Assembly (NCBI GenBank): GCA_025331565.1
Contig: JAFREQ010000014.1
Coordinates: forward strand, 1,692,501-1,756,500
Origin: Holacanthus passer
Lineage: Eukaryota > Chordata > Actinopteri > Pomacanthidae
Direction: 5' to 3'
DNA: 64,000 nt
This document shows, in pieces, positions 60,801-64,000 of the stretch (position 1 is its first letter; each line of letters opens with the position of its first letter). The notes under the pieces are model-generated. The model was not told the origin of the DNA. It was given only the letters and a program-made list of their open reading frames with translations, and did no database searches. The translations under genes were made by a program, and so were the position numbers.

Positions 60801-62626
60801 TGTTTTTTTGCTGAATAAACCTGTGTTGTTCCCAAATACACACCAGGTGCGTTCTTTCATCCATTTGCAATTTTCATTTTCTACTTCATCTCAGTTTTTA
60901 TGGAGAAAATAAAATCCATTGCTTTAAATTGCCCCTATTTCCTCCTCTGTGACAGTGCAAAAGAGCACATTAGGTTTTCCAACGTACAGCTGTTTGAATT
61001 TATCTGCAGCTATCAGTCTCACAGCAGCAGAGTCATTTTACCAGCACAAATTTCCCCCTGATCTCCCTGCTGCTGCCTGAGTATGCCCTCACTAGTTCTG
61101 AATCGATTATGATAAAATAAGAACGACTAATTAGAAAGCCAGGGACTTTAATTCCCCTGTCCTGATGCAGCTGGGAGATAATAACCCTTTGTCTTTATCG
61201 ACCAATTTGTTGAAGCTCGAGTTGGCTGATTGTATTCCAATCAAGGCTCGGTGTGTCACCGCGCCGGACCCACCTGCTGTGCGAGTGAAAGCCAACACAA
61301 GACTTTTTCAGTGAGATAAATGAGAGCTCCTATCAGCGTCTCACACTCTGCTGAGCGAACATTTCCCACTGATCAACTGCCTGCCTTAGATATTGATATT
61401 CGCTCCAGAGCGTTGATACAGGTTACAAAACATATCCCTTAAGCCCGTGTAGCTCCTGAATGGCGGGATGTTCTTGCAGCCCCCTCCTCCAAACACACAC
61501 ACAACACTCACCCTCATTACGAATTCCACTTTCATTATCAGCTGCAGCTTCAGGTGTGTGGGCTTGAATTGACGAGGCTTATTTTTGATCACATTATTTC
61601 TCGCACGCCCATCTCATCTTGAGGTTTATTAAACAAGACCTTGGCTGGCAGAGGACATTAGCATCAGCGGATCATTCATTTAGTTCCCACTGGTCTGCTC
61701 CTCTCTGTCCGTGGTATTTGCAGGGACGGATGGTGCATTGCAGGTTGAATCCAAAACAGAAAAACAAGAACATCAAATTAACTGCACAGTGGAGATTAGA
61801 ACCCCAGCCGAACCACTGTGCCTTTCAATAATTCATGCCCACTGTCTACCGTCGCTGTATTTTATTGATACAACATTTCACTGTAGACCACAAAAGAACA
61901 CTGGAAACACTGTCTGTCTCTGTAGTGGAAGATAACACACAGGAAAAAAATCTGTCTGTCTCAGCTGACATTAAAAGACCAAACGCCAGCCCTCAAAGGC
62001 CACTGCCATTATTGCTGTGATCATTAGAATAATGAAATTATAGCACTCAATCACCTAAGGTGGGCAGGGAAATAGATCCAAGATACAGCATCGGCAAGGC
62101 TCATGCAGACATATGTATTCATCCAGTGTTTATCTTTTCTTTGCACCTTAACACGAGTGGGGAGGTATTAGATTATCTAATGTGGGAGTGTTTTGATGAC
62201 ACCAGAGGTTAAAATCAAACAGATCCAGCAGAGTAAGGTCAGTGAGCCAGTTCAGTGGGTGGAGGAAATAATGGCCACCCAAGTGGAACGCATTTTTCAT
62301 TAAAATGCATGTGCTAAAGACAAAAGTCAAACAGCGGCTTGAATACCAATCAGCCCTTCTGTAAGCAGTCTGTGAACAGCATCACAAACGGGAACGCCTT
62401 CATCTCTCTTACTCTGAAGAGTTCTCTGGTGTTTCCTCCCCCTGCATTTTAATATTGAAGCTCAATGGTGACTGGGATGTCCCCGAAGGTGCTAATTTCC
62501 ACTGATGTTATCTGCTCCCAGCTGTGGAACTATTGTGAATGTGAATCCATCTCCATGAATAAATAATAAAACTCCTTCTTCCTGCTCTCAACAGACGATG
62601 CCACACTCGGTTGCACCATACCTGGC
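57856..62626 (+). CDS. Unrecognised protein, first two coding exons (partial gene)
   Basis: Exon 57856-58012 opens with ATG (purine at -3) and encodes MSSDREEYDMVCQKAVTLIV and on to SSDRKEL, 52 codons plus one base, then the donor GTAAGGGC. A 32-nt exon at 62595-62626 follows a strong acceptor (CTTCCTGCTCTCAACAG) and precedes a strong donor (GTAAGTG). It continues in frame as DDATLGCTIPG, ending on a codon boundary. The 63 residues are Cys- and Leu-rich with no signal peptide or motif I can name. A short upstream frame (57842-57859) overlaps the start by ATGA. Later exons would lie beyond 64000. I considered camta1, plekhg5, phf13 and dnajc11 from human synteny; none of their N-termini as I know them match. 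The first exon is fairly sure, the second likely. Confidence 0.6.
59730..60115 (+). mobile_element. Tc1-like transposon relic, interrupted by a LINE insertion
   Basis: Words GCAACATGTTTCAACAAAAG, GTGAAAGTTGTGGACTGATC, GTAAACAGGTTCATTGGTAA and AACAGGTGATAGTATCATGA match the relic at 9.1-9.4 kb in order. It runs further into CATCCTGGAAAGACTCAGTG and TTCACAAGCAAGAATGGGAC, which confirms the native order of the element. No intact transposase. Confidence 0.7.
59989..60035 (-). mobile_element. 47-bp LINE 3' scrap nested in the Tc1-like relic
   Basis: Plus strand GATAAGATAAGATAAACCTT, TATTCGTCCCACAGTGGGGA and AATTTAC is inserted exactly between TTCATTGGTAA and AACAGGTGATAG. The copy at 9.3 kb has the unbroken TTCATTGGTAACAGGTGATA. 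Confidence 0.75.
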
Positions 62627-64000
62627 GTAAGTGTTTCACAGGACAGCGCTCTCTACCAAAAAAAAAATGCATCACTGTCATTAATGACAAAGGAGTTAGG
62701 AGGATGAGTAATGCAGAGACCTGCTGTGTTATCCAGGCCAGCGCACTGGGCGAGGCCTCTGCTGAGCTATTGAGCAGTAACATCGGTTTATCGATTAAGG
62801 AATCAGGCCCCAAGCGAGCAGAGCGGAGAGAGGCTCACAGGATGAGGAGGAACACAGCAGAGCATGAGAAAAATTTGTTTTTGCTTCCTGCCCTACTGGA
62901 GCACAGCATTATACTACAATTTGGTACTGAAACGTGGCAATTGACCGTTTGCTCTGCCCTGCCCCCCTCAGTTAGTGCTGCTACGCCTCAAGCTTTCTGT
63001 TCACGTATCACATTTGCAGTTTACAATGAAAAGAGGGCTGGAGGGACGTACCACCTGAAATGGTATTTTTTTAAACAATGGGCCCTTTTTTTTTTAATAT
63101 GTCAGAGACAGGCACACAAAAGCAGACTTATCATTTCCAGCCAGCTTATTTGACAACTGTTGTTATCATATTTGTCATCTCTAGCTAGTTAATTAAACTA
63201 ACATTAGCTCCGTGACTTGGTTCAAAACACCATCAGCAGCTTTAATGATTCGAGCTGACTTATTCTCAAAAGAAAAACACGTAAAGGCGGTCTGGCTATA
63301 ATTGTTTCAGATTTTTATTTCTATAACACCAATGTATCAAATGACAATATGAAAACAGCGTGACAGTGTGTAAGGGGTGATGAACCGATTATCACTGCTT
63401 TCCCCCTTCAGCTTCGAGTTTTATAGTCAGTTTCAGAGCACTGTCCAGCTGTCTGTCTGCCGTCTGCTGCTGAGCGACAGACAGAGATCGCTACTAGCTG
63501 GTGAACATGTTGGAGCATTGAGCAGCTCAAAAGACTTTCCTTCAGGAGTTGGTGGAGACCAAAACAGAACTGAATGACAGAAAATACTAGACTTTTTTTT
63601 TTTTTTTGCTTCAGCCAGAAACACGACTCCAAATTAGTGTCTGTGAAATCAGTTACTGCAGATTTATTGTTTCAAGCTGACTTGTTTAAAAAGGAGAACT
63701 CAGCATCTTATACTCACTGAGGACAACGCGCATGGTATTGTGCTAAAGAATGAGGCTATGAATGACCCAAGTCAGCATGCTCACTAGCTGATGATCCACC
63801 TGGAGTATTACTGGAGTAGGTTAGTACTGCAAGTAGAAACGTTAGTTAGCCCGACGTGCCAACATTTGCAGCTTACATTAGAGCATGTGTACACACTTTT
63901 GCTTTCTTATGTATATACCAAGTATCCCTCTTATTATAGCTCTGGTCTATTTGTTGGTTGGAAGCTGAGAAGGAGAAAGTAGTTTTTTGTTTTGCCTCAT
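62627..64000. other. Non-coding right end, probably intron 2 of the unrecognised gene
   Basis: No further exon seen. The stretch from about 63240 to 63920, with AACAGAACTGAATGACAGAA, CCAAATTAGTGTCTGTGAAA and TCAGTTACTGCAGATTTATT, resembles a widespread percomorph repeat that I recall but cannot classify. Confidence 0.4.

Larger units (their letters stand above)
58013..62594. other. Putative first intron of the unrecognised gene
   Basis: About 4.6 kb without a recognisable exon. It holds a Tc1-like relic with a nested LINE scrap (59730-60115) and a balanced-composition block at about 61130-61420 that may be a conserved element. Confidence 0.45.

Noticed and set aside
62611..63153. 180-codon plus-strand frame overlapping the 32-nt exon
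   Set aside because: It is in a different frame from the exon join, begins mid-exon, reads through a strong donor, and has no recognisable domain.
1..64000. CRISPR arrays, phage or bacterial defence systems
   Set aside because: No regular spacer-repeat arrays and no prokaryotic genes; the tandem repeats seen are eukaryotic micro- and minisatellites.

Overview
This window is vertebrate nuclear DNA from a ray-finned fish, most likely a percomorph teleost. It has intron-split genes with GT-AG junctions, fish-type interspersed repeats, microsatellites and Pol III tRNA genes. It shows no bacterial, phage, plasmid or CRISPR features. Three genes are complete and recognisable by protein similarity. 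Their order and strands match human 1p36.31: nol9 (minus), zbtb48 (plus), klhl21 (minus).

Layout. 1-12.7 kb is gene-poor and repeat-rich. It holds a degenerate tandem repeat, a large CA/CAGA microsatellite, a possible first exon of a leftward gene near 8.1-8.5 kb, and a Tc1-like transposon relic carrying a stray copy of nol9 coding exon 9. 12.7-18.5 kb is nol9 (RNA 5'-kinase of rRNA processing). 18.5-19.0 kb is a short head-to-head promoter region shared with zbtb48 (20.1-25.6 kb; telomere-binding BTB zinc-finger protein, also called TZAP). The last zbtb48 intron holds two antisense copies of a tightly linked tRNA-Arg(CCT)/tRNA-iMet(CAT) pair. zbtb48 and klhl21 (28.8-33.8 kb, with a 5' exon near 34.5 kb; CUL3 adaptor) converge over about 3.2 kb of 3' sequence.

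From 34.8 to 57.8 kb no coding gene was found; it holds interspersed repeats, a possible upstream first exon near 40 kb, and blocks that could be conserved non-coding elements. At 57,856 a plus-strand first coding exon begins a gene I do not recognise. A 32-nt second exon at 62,595 joins in frame, and the rest lies beyond the window.

The three named genes do not form a pathway; they are housekeeping or cell-cycle genes kept together by ancient synteny. I found no novel multi-gene system. The most unusual points are: (i) the family-conserved NTxGW motif of nol9 looks overwritten by compensating deletions; (ii) an inverted nol9 exon-9 copy is embedded in Tc1-like sequence and preserves the empty site of a later 53-bp LINE insertion; (iii) closely spaced tRNA-Arg/tRNA-iMet units are duplicated inside a protein-gene intron.
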